A stretch of 64,000 nt of DNA from Sphingobium sp. MI1205 (GTDB lineage Bacteria > Pseudomonadota > Alphaproteobacteria > Sphingomonadales > Sphingomonadaceae), in assembly GCF_001563285.1 (NCBI RefSeq), contig NZ_CP005188.1, positions 687,501 through 751,500 on the forward strand, written 5' to 3'. Both the position numbers and the translations under genes were made by a program. Below, one piece after another: positions 34,180-43,642 of the stretch. Below the pieces are notes generated by a model, which worked only from the letters and a program-made list of their open reading frames with translations, did no database searches and was not told the origin of the DNA. Each line of letters begins with the position of its first letter. The stretch's first letter is position 1.

Positions 34180-36285
34180 TCAGGCCCGCATGAGTGGGTC
34201 GCTGATGCCGTGGCGTCCGGTTTCGACCCGCCCGGCAAGGCGGATGTCCATGCCCGCCATAGCGACGGTCAGATCATACCAGTTTTCGCTTTTCGCCACC
34301 GGCCAGCGTTCGTTCGTGCTGCTGCCGCCCACCACCGTAATAGCCCGATCGGTCTGGACGCCATAGGCATCCTTACCAAGAGTGACGCTGACGGGTGTCG
34401 ATCCAGCCGATGCAAGGCGCAGGCGCATGGCCTTGCCCGCCGCATCATAACGGGCGGTGAGCACGGGCGCGGCGGCGGCTTGCAGCAGATCGCCGGTGAA
34501 GCCCCGCACGAAGCCGTTGGGGCCAAGCACGACGAGGTCGAAGCGGCCGTCGGCGTCAGCGGCCCATTGATCGTTCAGCGATTTACCCGCTTCCACGGTA
34601 TAACGGCGCGGGATCTGATCCAGCCTATGCTTGTCATAGACATGGAAAACCGCACCCGCCCTGCCTTCATTGGCAAATGTCAGAACCAGCGCATCCTTCA
34701 TCGCGACGGCATCAACGTGGAGGATATAAGGCAGGGCGCGTGAGCGGCGGATGCCTGCTTCCTGATACATGTCCTGCGGCGCGCGCGGCGGCAGGGCCTT
34801 GGGGCGGGTCATATGATCGGCCAGGATCGCGCTGGCGGCGCTGACATCGGGCAGCGTGGGGAAACCGCTATCGCCGTTCTGGCTGAAATCGAAGCAGCTG
34901 GTAAGGTCGCCACAGACGGCGCGATGCCATGGGCTGATGCCGGGGATCGTCACTCCGAAACGCTTTTCGAGGAACTGGCCGACCGAGGTGTGATCGAATA
35001 TCTCGCTATTGACCCAGCCACCCCGGCTCCATGGCGAAACCACATACATGGGCACGCGCGGACCGAGGCCCCACGGGCGCGTCGTGCCGCTCACATCGTC
35101 ATCGCGCGATGTATATTTGTCCTCATGGTCGTCGAAATAGGCACCCGCCAGATCGAGCGTCGCCTTGCCCGCCATCGTGCCGTCGCGATTATAGGAAGGC
35201 GGCGCGGGCGGCGGCACATGGTCGAACAGCCCATCATTTTCGTCGAACGTCTGAAAGAAGACGGTCTGGCTCCACAGGTCCGGGTTGGCGGTGAGCGCGT
35301 CCAGAACTTCCGCCGTGAAGGCTGCGCCTTCGATCGGGGTCGAAGCGCTGGGATGTTCCGATCGCTCTTTGGGTGGCAATATCCATGACACGGCAGGCAG
35401 GGTGCCGTCCTTCACATCCCTGGCGAATTGTTCGAGCGAAAATGCGCTCATGCCGCGCTGGTAGAGGCCGGATTGTGGCTTGGCATCGCGGAACCCCTTG
35501 AAGGCCAGGCCGCCGTGCATCGCCCCGGTCCAATTGTCATTGGGATCCTGATAGATGCGCCAGTCTATTCCGGCAGCCTCCAGCACTTCGGGGATGGTCG
35601 CCCATTCCAGTGCGTTTCCAGCGTAGGTATAGCCCGGTTCGGGCAGTGCGCCCTTGATCCAGCAACGTAAATTATTCGGCTCCGAATGCGTATCCCGGCA
35701 ATTCACGCCCTGCGCGGCGACCTTGGGGTCGAAGCTGGAGCCGGACCAGAAAACGATGCGATTGGGGTCGGTGCCGCTGGTCACCGAACAGTGATAGGCG
35801 TCGCAAATGGTAAATGCTTCAGCGAGCGCGAACTGGAAGGGGATATCCTGCCGCTTGTAATAGCCCATCGAATAATCGGTCTTATATTTGGGCCACAGGC
35901 CGAATTTGCCCTGATTCCAGGCGGCCTGCGCGTCTGAAAAGCTGTGCGGCGTACCAGGAACCTTAAGCGCGTTGGTCCGCTCCGTATCCAGATGGAAGGG
36001 CGGCAGGTCGCGCGCGCCGTTGGATTGCCACCAGACCGGGCGATTGTCGGGCAGGGGGATGGGATGGCGATCGCCAAAACCCCGCACCCCTTTGAGCGTG
36101 CCGAAATAATGATCGAACGACCGGTTTTCCTGCATCAGGATGACGATATGCTTCACGTCCTTGATCGTGCCGGTCACGCGCTTGGGCGCGATGGCCAGCG
36201 CCCGCCCGATGCTGCCCGGTATGGCCGCCATGGTCCCCGCCACGCTGGCGGTCTTGAGGAAATCGCGTCTGTTCTTCAGGGACAT
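34180..36285 (-). CDS. Phospholipase C, phosphocholine-specific type (Tat-exported)
   Basis: About 701 residues from MSLKNRRDFLKTAS. This is a twin-arginine signal (RRDFLK) followed by an alkaline-phosphatase-like catalytic domain (HIVILMQENRSFDHYFGTLKGVRGFGDR, FDENDGLFDHVPPPAPP, RVPMYVVSPWSRGG) and two small C-terminal DUF756-type domains (from about 530). The family hydrolyses phosphatidylcholine or sphingomyelin to release phosphocholine outside the cytoplasm. It is the last gene of the operon with a TonB receptor and a PhnDCE-like transporter, so it probably releases the phosphorus compound that they import. Confidence 0.9.
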   Translation of the reverse strand: MSLKNRRDFLKTASVAGTMAAIPGSIGRALAIAPKRVTGTIKDVKHIVILMQENRSFDHYFGTLKGVRGFGDRHPIPLPDNRPVWWQSNGARDLPPFHLDTERTNALKVPGTPHSFSDAQAAWNQGKFGLWPKYKTDYSMGYYKRQDIPFQFALAEAFTICDAYHCSVTSGTDPNRIVFWSGSSFDPKVAAQGVNCRDTHSEPNNLRCWIKGALPEPGYTYAGNALEWATIPEVLEAAGIDWRIYQDPNDNWTGAMHGGLAFKGFRDAKPQSGLYQRGMSAFSLEQFARDVKDGTLPAVSWILPPKERSEHPSASTPIEGAAFTAEVLDALTANPDLWSQTVFFQTFDENDGLFDHVPPPAPPSYNRDGTMAGKATLDLAGAYFDDHEDKYTSRDDDVSGTTRPWGLGPRVPMYVVSPWSRGGWVNSEIFDHTSVGQFLEKRFGVTIPGISPWHRAVCGDLTSCFDFSQNGDSGFPTLPDVSAASAILADHMTRPKALPPRAPQDMYQEAGIRRSRALPYILHVDAVAMKDALVLTFANEGRAGAVFHVYDKHRLDQIPRRYTVEAGKSLNDQWAADADGRFDLVVLGPNGFVRGFTGDLLQAAAAPVLTARYDAAGKAMRLRLASAGSTPVSVTLGKDAYGVQTDRAITVVGGSSTNERWPVAKSENWYDLTVAMAGMDIRLAGRVETGRHGISDPLMRA

Positions 36286-36311
36286 GGCCGCTCCGATCAA
36301 TAGGATGGGGG

Positions 36312-37313
36312 TTACAAGAGGGATTTGCGCAGCCGTCCGGCGCTGCGATCCAGCAGCAGGACGACGATGAAGATGGCGATCAGGATCGTGCCGACATGGC
36401 CATATTCATACATGTCGTAGCGGCCCTTGAGTTCCTGACCGATGCCCCCTGCACCCACCAGCCCGATGACGGTCGCCATGCGGACATTCCGGTCCAGGAT
36501 GTAGAGCGTGTAGGCGATATATTGGGGCAGCACCTGGGGCAGGATGGCATAGCGCCACATCAGCATCTTGCCCGCGCCGATGGCGGTCAGGGCTTCCTGC
36601 GGCCGGGGGTCGGCATTTTCGGCATCGTCGGCATAGAATTTACCCAGGAACCCGGCGCCGTAGAGGCCGAGCGCCAATATGCCCGCGATCGGGCCGAAAC
36701 CGTAAGCAATGACGAGAAACAGGGCGCTGACCAGTTCGGGAATGGCCCGGCAAAAGCCGATGATGCCGCGCGCCACCATGCGGATGACCGCGAACCGCAT
36801 CATGTTGCGTGCGCTCAGCAACGCCAGGGGAAAGCCGATGAGGATGGCGACGATCGTACCCCAGAGCGCGATTTCCAGCGTCTCCAGCATCTTGGCCGCG
36901 ACCAGCCAGACATAGCCGAGCGGTTGCACCAGATAGGTCGTGCGGACCGGACGGCTTTCCATCCGCATCGTTTGCGGATTGATCGTTTCGGCGCGGCGTT
37001 CGACGACCTCGACATGGGACAGGAATGGCAGGTCGGTTGGATCGAAACCTTCGATTCGGCTGACCTCCTGCCGTTCGGAAAGCTGGATGGGGACGAGCTG
37101 GCCGATGGCGTTGCCAAGGCCGTCGGCGACCTGCGATTGGTCGGCCAGGCCGAATTGCACGGCAACGGCCTGCGTCGTCATCATCACCATCCGGCCGATT
37201 TCGACGCGCTGGCCCGTGTACCAGAGCAGAAGGGCCGAGCCGATCAGCGCCAGGATCGTGCCGCTGCCATAGGGGCGCGGGTAGGACCAGCGGGTGCGCG
37301 CCTGCGCGGTCAT
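36312..37313 (-). CDS. phnE: Phosphonate-type ABC transporter permease
   Basis: 333 residues. The C-terminal 200 are a binding-protein-dependent permease domain (ETLEIALWGTIVAILIGFPLALLSARNMM, ALTAIGAGKMLMWRYAILPQVLPQYIAYTLY with the EAA-type loop). It is longer than typical PhnE (about 260-290 residues) because of a hydrophilic stretch of roughly 80 residues between the first and second membrane helices (about 60-135). Its start overlaps the phnC stop (ATGA). Confidence 0.9.
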   Translation of the reverse strand: MTAQARTRWSYPRPYGSGTILALIGSALLLWYTGQRVEIGRMVMMTTQAVAVQFGLADQSQVADGLGNAIGQLVPIQLSERQEVSRIEGFDPTDLPFLSHVEVVERRAETINPQTMRMESRPVRTTYLVQPLGYVWLVAAKMLETLEIALWGTIVAILIGFPLALLSARNMMRFAVIRMVARGIIGFCRAIPELVSALFLVIAYGFGPIAGILALGLYGAGFLGKFYADDAENADPRPQEALTAIGAGKMLMWRYAILPQVLPQYIAYTLYILDRNVRMATVIGLVGAGGIGQELKGRYDMYEYGHVGTILIAIFIVVLLLDRSAGRLRKSLL

Positions 37314-38077
37314 GCCAGCACCGCCTGGACCGGGGCGGCCGCATCCTGCTTTGCGTAGATGCGCTTGGCATCATACTCGTCGAACATGGCGGGCGGCCCG
37401 TCGAACACGACCCGGCCAGCCTGCAAAGCGACGATCCGGTCGGCATATTGGCGCGCCAGATCGACCTGATGCAGGCTGCACAGCACGGTCGCGCCGCGTT
37501 CGCGCGCCTGTGTCCGCAATAGATCCAGCACCTCGCGGCTTAGCCGAGGGTCGAGGCTGGCGACCGGTTCGTCGGCCAGGATGATGGCGGGGTCCAGCAT
37601 GAAGGCACGCGCGATGCCGACGCGCTGCTGCTGGCCACCCGACAGACGATCGGCACGGCGGGCAAGATGCGCTTCGTCCAGACCGACAGCCGCGATGAGG
37701 GCACAGGCCTTGTCCTGCAACGCTGGGGTATAAAAGCCCGACAACGCCCGCCAAAAGGGCATGGCAGGCACCGCGCCCGCTATGACATTGGTCGCGACGC
37801 TGGCCCTGGCGGTCAGTCCATAATGCTGGTGAACCATGCCGATCCGACGACGCAAGAAGGGCAGGGTCTTGCGATCGACCGGCTTGCCGCCCACGACCAC
37901 GCGACCACCCGTTATGGCGGACAAGCCATTGACGGTGCGCAGCAGGGTGGACTTTCCGGCACCCGAATGGCCCAGCACGACACAAAATTGCCCCTCCAGA
38001 ACCGTGAAGGACACATCATCCAGCGCGCATGTGCCGTCGGGATAATGAACGGTGGTGCTATCGAAACGAATATCCAT
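37310..38077 (-). CDS. phnC: Phosphonate-type ABC transporter ATPase
   Basis: 255 residues with Walker [10 protein letters not shown] (36-44), signature LSGGQQQR (145-152) and Walker B AIILADEP (164-171), plus the PhnC-like region [23 protein letters not shown]. It energises import through the PhnE-like permease. It overlaps phnD by one base (TAATG) and phnE by 4 nt, so the transporter is a tight translational unit. There is no C-P lyase or phosphonatase gene in the window, so the cargo may be a phosphate ester, phosphite or phosphonate. Confidence 0.92.
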   Translation of the reverse strand: MDIRFDSTTVHYPDGTCALDDVSFTVLEGQFCVVLGHSGAGKSTLLRTVNGLSAITGGRVVVGGKPVDRKTLPFLRRRIGMVHQHYGLTARASVATNVIAGAVPAMPFWRALSGFYTPALQDKACALIAAVGLDEAHLARRADRLSGGQQQRVGIARAFMLDPAIILADEPVASLDPRLSREVLDLLRTQARERGATVLCSLHQVDLARQYADRIVALQAGRVVFDGPPAMFDEYDAKRIYAKQDAAAPVQAVLA

Positions 38078-39000
38078 TATCGTTGCGCTGATTTCTTGAG
38101 GATTTCCGCCTTCAGCGCATCGCTGACCATCGCCATCTTCTGCGCGGCGGGAGTGAATTTGGCGGCGGGGAAATGGGCGTCATAGCCATCGACCTGCCCC
38201 CCGCCATAGCCCCGGATCATCTCTGGCGTGATGCCCGGTTCATGGGCGATATTCTGGAACGCGGATTGCAGCTGGTTGCGGGTAGCGACCGGCAGCTTGC
38301 TGTTCACGACCAAGGGCGGGTAGGGAATGGGATCGCTGCGCGCGATGATCTTCACGTCGCGAACACCCGGCACATTCTCCCGCACCGCCTTTTCATAGCT
38401 TTCAAAGGAGAGGGCGGCGACGTCGACCTGCCCCTGCAACAAGGCGGCGAGGCTGCTGGCATGGCTGCCGGTCAGGCGAACCTCTTTCAAATCCTTGGCC
38501 GGATCGATCCCCGCATCCATCAACATGGTCATCGGGAAAATGAAGGAAGAGGTCGAATTGACGTCGCCAAAGGCCACGCGCTTGCCACGCACGTCGGCGG
38601 CGGTGGCAATGGCGGCGTCCTTGTTCGCGAACAACCCGGCATAATAGACTGAGGCATCGGATTTGACGGCCACCGCCAGCAATTCGGCGCAACCGCGATC
38701 CTTCGCTTGCAGATAGGTGACGGGGCCGACAAAGGCGATGTCGGCCGCGCCGTTGCACATCCCCTCGACCACCGCGCCATAGGATTGTGCGACCTTCAGG
38801 TCGAAGGTCAGTCCGGTGTTACGGGACACGGCATTGAAGATCGGCTGGTAATCCGCCAGCGTGCCGTTTTCCGTGCCGCCATCGGCGGGAATGAGCAGAA
38901 CGTGCAACGGCTCTGTCTTTTGATTTTGTCGGGTCGCCCAGAACAGGCCGACCCCGCCCGCCATCAGCACCAAAACCGCCGCTATCATCCACCGTTTCAT
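38077..39000 (-). CDS. phnD: Phosphonate-type ABC transporter substrate-binding protein
   Basis: 307 residues of the PhnD/SsuA-like family: LHVLLIPADGGTENGTLADYQPIFNAVS, the ligand-site region FVGPVTYLQAKDRGC, GDVNSTSSFIFP and DVAALSFESYEKAV. Residues 1-22 are hydrophobic (MIAAVLVLMAGGVGLFWA) without a clear AxA cleavage site, so it may stay membrane-anchored. The start follows a GGAAGGGTGTGC site; the open frame upstream has no homology. It lies 91 bp after the TonB receptor stop. Confidence 0.88.
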   Translation of the reverse strand: MKRWMIAAVLVLMAGGVGLFWATRQNQKTEPLHVLLIPADGGTENGTLADYQPIFNAVSRNTGLTFDLKVAQSYGAVVEGMCNGAADIAFVGPVTYLQAKDRGCAELLAVAVKSDASVYYAGLFANKDAAIATAADVRGKRVAFGDVNSTSSFIFPMTMLMDAGIDPAKDLKEVRLTGSHASSLAALLQGQVDVAALSFESYEKAVRENVPGVRDVKIIARSDPIPYPPLVVNSKLPVATRNQLQSAFQNIAHEPGITPEMIRGYGGGQVDGYDAHFPAAKFTPAAQKMAMVSDALKAEILKKSAQR

Positions 39001-39091
39001 ATGCACACCCTTCCTATCCCGCTCAGCCGGAGCGGCGGACGGGATAGGCGTGGGCTGTGACATGGCGGTGAATGCGCTTCCATGCGGGCGA

Positions 39092-41302
39092 TCAGAAGCT
39101 GGTGGTGAAGGAGGCATAGACCGCGCGGGGCTTGCCCTCGAATTCATAGCCGTAGAAATAGGCGTCGCTGTTCGCCGCAATTTCGCCGCGCAGGAACGCC
39201 GAACTGAAGCGCATATTGCCGTAACCATAGCGTTCGGCATATTTGGTGTTGGTGATGTTGACGACGCGAAGCTGGAAGCGATGCTGCCGCTCGTCGCCCG
39301 CCCAATAGGCGATCGACCCGTTCATGACGAAATAATTGCCGAAATTGTTGCGGAACCGGGCGGCCATGCTGCCATCGGGTTGGCGGACGTTGCCGCCGCC
39401 CGTCGCATATTCCGGCCCCTGATAGCGCGGCAGCAAGGTGACATGGAACCGATCATTCGCGCTGTGCCAGGCCACATTGCCGGTGATCATATATTCCGGC
39501 GTCTCGTTGATCTGGAGATCGGTGCCCGCGAGGCGCGCCCGCTGTTTCGTGTAGTTGATGTTGGCCGTGAACTGCTTGCCCAGGATGAAATCCACGTCCG
39601 CCGTGATGCCCCGGATTTCGGTGACGGCGCTGTTGTTGAACCAAGTGTTGGGCGTCAGGCCGGACGTGCCCTGGATACGATTGCTGATGTCGGTGCGGAA
39701 CGCGCCAACCTCTGCATTGATCTGCAAGGCCCCGAAGGCTTTGCTGAACCCGACCGCGCCATTATAGGTCTCGGTCGTTTCGGTCTGCAGGTTCGGATTG
39801 CCGACCTGGGTCGGACTGACCGAGAAGAGTTCGTTGGTACGCGGCAGGCTGTATGATGTGCCGCCGTTGCCGCGAATGTAGAAGGGGCCGACCGGCTGGC
39901 GGAAGCCGAATTTCCAGATGGTCTTGGAATCGAAGCTCTTGGCAAAGTCGGTGCGGACCGCGAGCGAAATCTTCGTATCGGGGCTGAAGGGAATGACCGG
40001 CCGCGCGTCCAGATAGAGACCCGTGATCGTCGTCGAGGCATCGCCGACCGGGAAGACCGGATCGGAGTCATCCTTGTAGGATACGACCTGTACCCCCGCG
40101 ACGAACTCCACCAGCTTGGGGAAGGTGAAGGTGTTGCGGAAATTCAGACCGCGCTCCTGAAAGCCGCCGACCTTGGAGTCCGCACCAAAACCCTTGTTGG
40201 GATAGGAGGTCGACCGGCCCGTGGCGTCGCCGAAGCGGATCGGCTGGCCCTTCACATCCACGCAACCGGCGCGGTTTGTGCAGGTTTCGGCGAAGGTTTC
40301 GGTATTGTTGAGCCTTGGGTTGCTCCAATAGCCGGTCAGTTCGGTGTAGATCGCATCGGACCAGCGCCGGTCGATCGAAAAATCAACGATCGGGTAGCGA
40401 ACCCGGTTCGGCGAGAAGGTTTCATTGTCGGGGAACGGATCCTGAAATTCGATCTGGGTATATTGGCCGTTGAGCCGGAAATTCGTATCGTCGTCGATCT
40501 TCCAGAGATATTTAACGCCGATATTGTTGCGGTTGAGCGGGTATTTCTGGATGCCGCCAGCCTTGGCGACGTTGTCGACATAGCTTTCTGGCGCGAAAAT
40601 GCGGGGGCCATCGGTCTGCTGGCTGCTGCCATAGACCATGACGCTGTGCCGTCCTTCGGCATCCAGCGCAAATTTGGCATTGCCCCACAATTCGCGGGAA
40701 TTGAACTCGCCATAGCTTGCGCCCAGTTCCACCTTGTTGGTGCCATCGGGGCGCTTGGTGACCAGGCTGATGACGCCGATCCCGCCGTTCGATCCGAAGA
40801 ACAGGCTGTTGCCGCCACGGAACACTTCGACCCGTTCGATCATGTGCGGGTCGATCGTTGTCGATCCCCAAATATCTTCCAAGGCGGGACCACGGTCGTA
40901 AAGCGGCACGCCATCGAGGACGACGAGCGTGTCGCGGTCGCCGCCGCCGTCCAGGCGAATGGTATATTCGCCCTCGTCCGGCGAATAGCCGATATTGGCG
41001 CCCTTGATGAGGAACTGGGCCAGTTCCGCGAAGTTGCTGGCACCGCTTGCGGCGATCGCTTCGGAACTGACGATCTGGATGTTGTTGCCAAAGGTGATGG
41101 CATCGGCCGCCACTTTGGTCGCTTCGGCGCGCTGGCCGGTCACGATGATCGACGAAGCAGCAGCCCCGGCTTCGGCGGCTGCTTCGGCAGCGGCGGGTGC
41201 CTGGGCGATGGCCATCGTCGGCAGCAGGCTGGCTCCCAGCAACAGGCCAAGATGCACCGCGCCAAAATTCGATCGGCCGCAAGGACGTGAATGCTTCACC
41301 AT
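39092..41302 (-). CDS. TonB-dependent outer-membrane receptor linked to PhnDCE and phospholipase C
   Basis: 736 residues. Signal peptide (LGLLLGASLLPTMAIAQ), TonB-box-like ASSIIVTGQRAEA, plug (YTIRLDGGGDRDTLVVLDGVPLYD, IERVEVFRGGNSLFFGSNGGIGVISLVTKRP) and a barrel ending in a phenylalanine (VYASFTTSF). The start ATG has a GGGGGTATT site. As first gene of the unit ending in phospholipase C, it should bring the phosphorus-containing ligand across the outer membrane to the PhnD-like protein; pairing of a TonB receptor with a Phn-type ABC system is not a standard arrangement. Confidence 0.9.
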   Translation of the reverse strand: MVKHSRPCGRSNFGAVHLGLLLGASLLPTMAIAQAPAAAEAAAEAGAAASSIIVTGQRAEATKVAADAITFGNNIQIVSSEAIAASGASNFAELAQFLIKGANIGYSPDEGEYTIRLDGGGDRDTLVVLDGVPLYDRGPALEDIWGSTTIDPHMIERVEVFRGGNSLFFGSNGGIGVISLVTKRPDGTNKVELGASYGEFNSRELWGNAKFALDAEGRHSVMVYGSSQQTDGPRIFAPESYVDNVAKAGGIQKYPLNRNNIGVKYLWKIDDDTNFRLNGQYTQIEFQDPFPDNETFSPNRVRYPIVDFSIDRRWSDAIYTELTGYWSNPRLNNTETFAETCTNRAGCVDVKGQPIRFGDATGRSTSYPNKGFGADSKVGGFQERGLNFRNTFTFPKLVEFVAGVQVVSYKDDSDPVFPVGDASTTITGLYLDARPVIPFSPDTKISLAVRTDFAKSFDSKTIWKFGFRQPVGPFYIRGNGGTSYSLPRTNELFSVSPTQVGNPNLQTETTETYNGAVGFSKAFGALQINAEVGAFRTDISNRIQGTSGLTPNTWFNNSAVTEIRGITADVDFILGKQFTANINYTKQRARLAGTDLQINETPEYMITGNVAWHSANDRFHVTLLPRYQGPEYATGGGNVRQPDGSMAARFRNNFGNYFVMNGSIAYWAGDERQHRFQLRVVNITNTKYAERYGYGNMRFSSAFLRGEIAANSDAYFYGYEFEGKPRAVYASFTTSF

Positions 41303-41405
41303 GACAATACCCCCAAAAATGTTCGGGTTGCGGGCCGCATCATGTCCGGGAACCGACTCGATGCTGCAGCGCGTCAACCGCTTGCAGGGGTCAAGTAGGA
41401 GTCCG

Positions 41406-41446
41406 ATGTGACAGTTGAATGAACATTACTCAATTTGATGTCACAT
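41406..41446. promoter_or_regulatory. Candidate operator: inverted repeat in divergent promoter region
   Basis: ATGTGACA and its exact complement TGTCACAT are separated by 25 bp, between the TonB receptor and the RpiR-type gene. The sequence ACTCAATTT occurs inside this dyad (41429) and again at 41503. Two-arm sites with a spacing of about three helical turns could bind a dimeric or tetrameric regulator such as the adjacent RpiR protein. Confidence 0.4.
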
Positions 41447-41572
41447 TAAAAATGAGTTTGTTGTGGTGAAATGGGACGCAACATTGGACCCGATTAAAAT
41501 GCACTCAATTTTGTAGGGCGTCGAAATGCTGATAGAGGTGGTGTGCGTCCGCACTCGCCATTCAGGACTCTC

Positions 41573-42469
41573 ATGACAGCCTCCACGCCCAAACGCCGTG
41601 CCCTTCCGACCACCGACAATGGTCCGATCGACAACACGCTCAATCGCATCCGCGTGGCCCAGCCGGGCATGGCGAAGGGGGCGAGCCGGATCGCCGATTA
41701 TATCCTCGCCCAGCCCGAAAAGATCGTCGGCATGTCGGTGACCGAATTGTCCGAAGAGACGGGCGTGAGTGAAGGCAGCATCATCAATTTCTGTCGCGGC
41801 ATCGGCTTGTCCGGCTTCCAGCAGATGAAGCTCAGCCTGGCCCGGGAAATCGTGCAACCGGTCCAGTTCATCCACGAAGATGTCACGCGCGATGACGACA
41901 TGGACACCATCTGCCGGAAGGTATTTCATTCGGGCATTCAGGCCTTGCGCGACTCGCTGTCGGTGCTGGACCCCACCGCGCTGTCCCGGGCGGTCGACAT
42001 GATCCGCGCGGCCAAGCGCGTGGAAGTCTATGGCATCGGCTCCTCCGCGCCGATCGCCGAAGATACGCATTATCGCATGCTGCGCATCGGCCTCGACGCG
42101 CGGGTGGTGGTCGATAGCCATGTGCAGGCGATCTGCGCATCGCGATGCGACCCTGACGTCGTCGTGCTGACCATCTCGCACAGCGGTGCCACGCATGAGA
42201 CGGTGGCGGCCACGCGGCTGGCCAGGGAAGCGGGCGCAAAAACCATCGTCATCACCAATTTCGCCCGTTCGCCGATTCAGGCCTATGCCGACCTGGTTCT
42301 GTTCACCATGGCGCGCGAGACGAGTTTTCGCACCGAGGCGATGACCAGCCGGATCGCGCAACTCTGCGTGGTCGATGCGCTGATCGCGGCCCTGGCGCTG
42401 GCGGATTATGAACGCTCGACCGAGACGCTGCGCCAGACGTTCGACGTGCTGTCGATCAAGCGCTTTTGA
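41573..42469 (+). CDS. MurR/RpiR-family transcriptional regulator
   Basis: 298 residues from an ATG with an AGGA site (a GTG 30 bp upstream is the alternative). N-terminal RpiR helix-turn-helix (SRIADYILAQPEKIVGMSVTELSEETGVSEGSIINFCRGIGLSGFQQMKLSLAREI) and a C-terminal SIS sugar-phosphate-binding domain (VYGIGSSAPIAEDTHYRMLRIG, VLTISHSGATHETVAA). The family senses phosphorylated sugars or similar ligands. It is divergent from the TonB-PhnDCE-phospholipase operon and convergent with the HAD phosphatase, so it probably controls them in response to an organophosphate. Confidence 0.9.
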   Translation: MTASTPKRRALPTTDNGPIDNTLNRIRVAQPGMAKGASRIADYILAQPEKIVGMSVTELSEETGVSEGSIINFCRGIGLSGFQQMKLSLAREIVQPVQFIHEDVTRDDDMDTICRKVFHSGIQALRDSLSVLDPTALSRAVDMIRAAKRVEVYGIGSSAPIAEDTHYRMLRIGLDARVVVDSHVQAICASRCDPDVVVLTISHSGATHETVAATRLAREAGAKTIVITNFARSPIQAYADLVLFTMARETSFRTEAMTSRIAQLCVVDALIAALALADYERSTETLRQTFDVLSIKRF

Positions 42470-42482
42470 GGCGCGGCGCCAC

Positions 42483-43247
42483 TTACCAGTTGAGGATGTC
42501 GTCCAGCGTCAGCCCGGCATCCGGCCCGATGAGTATCGGGTAGATACCATAATCGGTTGCGCCCTTTCCGTCCGTTTCAGGATTGTCGCCGATCATCACC
42601 GCCTGATGCGCGGCCACGCCAGCGACTTCGCAAGCGCGTGCGAAGAGGAGGGGGGCGGGTTTGCCGACCGTCATCAACGGGGCTGTTGGTACACAGGCCA
42701 ATAAGGCGGCGAGTATCGCCCCGGTTTCGGGCACGATATGGCCATCGGGTCCGGGATGCGTCGTATCCACATTGGCGACGATCAGCTTCGCGCCACGCTG
42801 CAAGGCATTCGCTGCGCGGCATAATTTGGCATAGGTAAAGCGCGTGTCGCGCATCAACAGGATATGATCCGGCTCGTCCCGCACAAGCGTCAGCCCCATG
42901 TGTCGGGCATAGGATTTGATCCGCGTTGATCCGAGGAGCATGGTCCGCGCCGGCTGTGCCTGCATGGCCAGGCGTACCGCTTCTGCGCCTGCAAGGATGA
43001 TCCGATCCGGCGGTATATGGACATTCGCCTGTTTCAGTATGCGCGTGAAATCTTCGGGCAGATGCGTCGAATTATTCGATAGAATGACGACGCGATCCGC
43101 GTGCCGTTCCAATAGTATCCGCGCGGCCGGGATCAGAGTGTTGCCGATCATCACACAGCCATCCCAGTCAAGGAATATGGCGGCGGCATTATCGAAAGCG
43201 CGTTTCGGTGACGGGGAGGACGTGGCCCCATATCGCATAATCTTCAT
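42483..43247 (-). CDS. HAD-superfamily IIA phosphatase (NagD-like)
   Basis: 254 residues. HAD motif I FLDWDGC (nucleophile Asp27, acid/base Asp29; a Trp between them where NagD-type enzymes vary), motif II ILSNNST, a C2 cap domain in the middle and motif IV IGDNPETDGKGA. Family members dephosphorylate small phosphate esters such as sugar phosphates, glycerol phosphates or phosphoglycolate in the cytoplasm. It ends 13 bp from the convergent RpiR-type gene. It could release phosphate from the imported compound (inference). Confidence 0.85.
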   Translation of the reverse strand: MKIMRYGATSSPSPKRAFDNAAAIFLDWDGCVMIGNTLIPAARILLERHADRVVILSNNSTHLPEDFTRILKQANVHIPPDRIILAGAEAVRLAMQAQPARTMLLGSTRIKSYARHMGLTLVRDEPDHILLMRDTRFTYAKLCRAANALQRGAKLIVANVDTTHPGPDGHIVPETGAILAALLACVPTAPLMTVGKPAPLLFARACEVAGVAAHQAVMIGDNPETDGKGATDYGIYPILIGPDAGLTLDDILNW

Positions 43248-43642
43248 TTGAATGAGCGACCCTTTGGCAACGCCTCCATAGTACTCATATATTATGTGTT
43301 GTAAAGTGAGAATATCTCAAAATGATTTCGTATCATGTCGGTCTCGGACGGCGTTCAAAAACCCGTCGCGGATATTTTCCTGCCCTTTAGGGCGTAGATC
43401 TGTAATTGCGGAGCTAGGCGGTGTGATTCCTTGAGGGTTTCATGGATCTGTCCGCACTGGCCGAGCCGGAGGCCGGTCGTGCTGTATCGGATCTCACAGA
43501 GGCGAACGTTGCATTGACTCGACGCGGGCTTGTGGGCCCATCCGGTAACCTTCGCAGATCGTTCGTCCCTGCGTTCCCTCGCGGCACACCGCCCTCGGAT
43601 CAGCTTTGACGCTTCACCGCTGGCAAACAGGTTTTACCTATC
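43248..43642. other. Intergenic region; probable non-coding end of the IS110-type element
   Basis: No credible gene. The first 130 bp are the AT-richer promoter region of the HAD gene. The part from about 43380 to 43642 lies just beyond the stop of the IS110-type transposase remnant and probably includes its right non-coding end, the kind of region that carries the guide (bridge) RNA in some IS110-group elements. No ends or target duplication were identified. Confidence 0.35.

Noticed and set aside
34033..34743. 236-codon plus-strand frame overlapping the phospholipase C 3' end
   Set aside because: Begins in the terminator region, crosses it and then runs antisense to a gene with strong family evidence.
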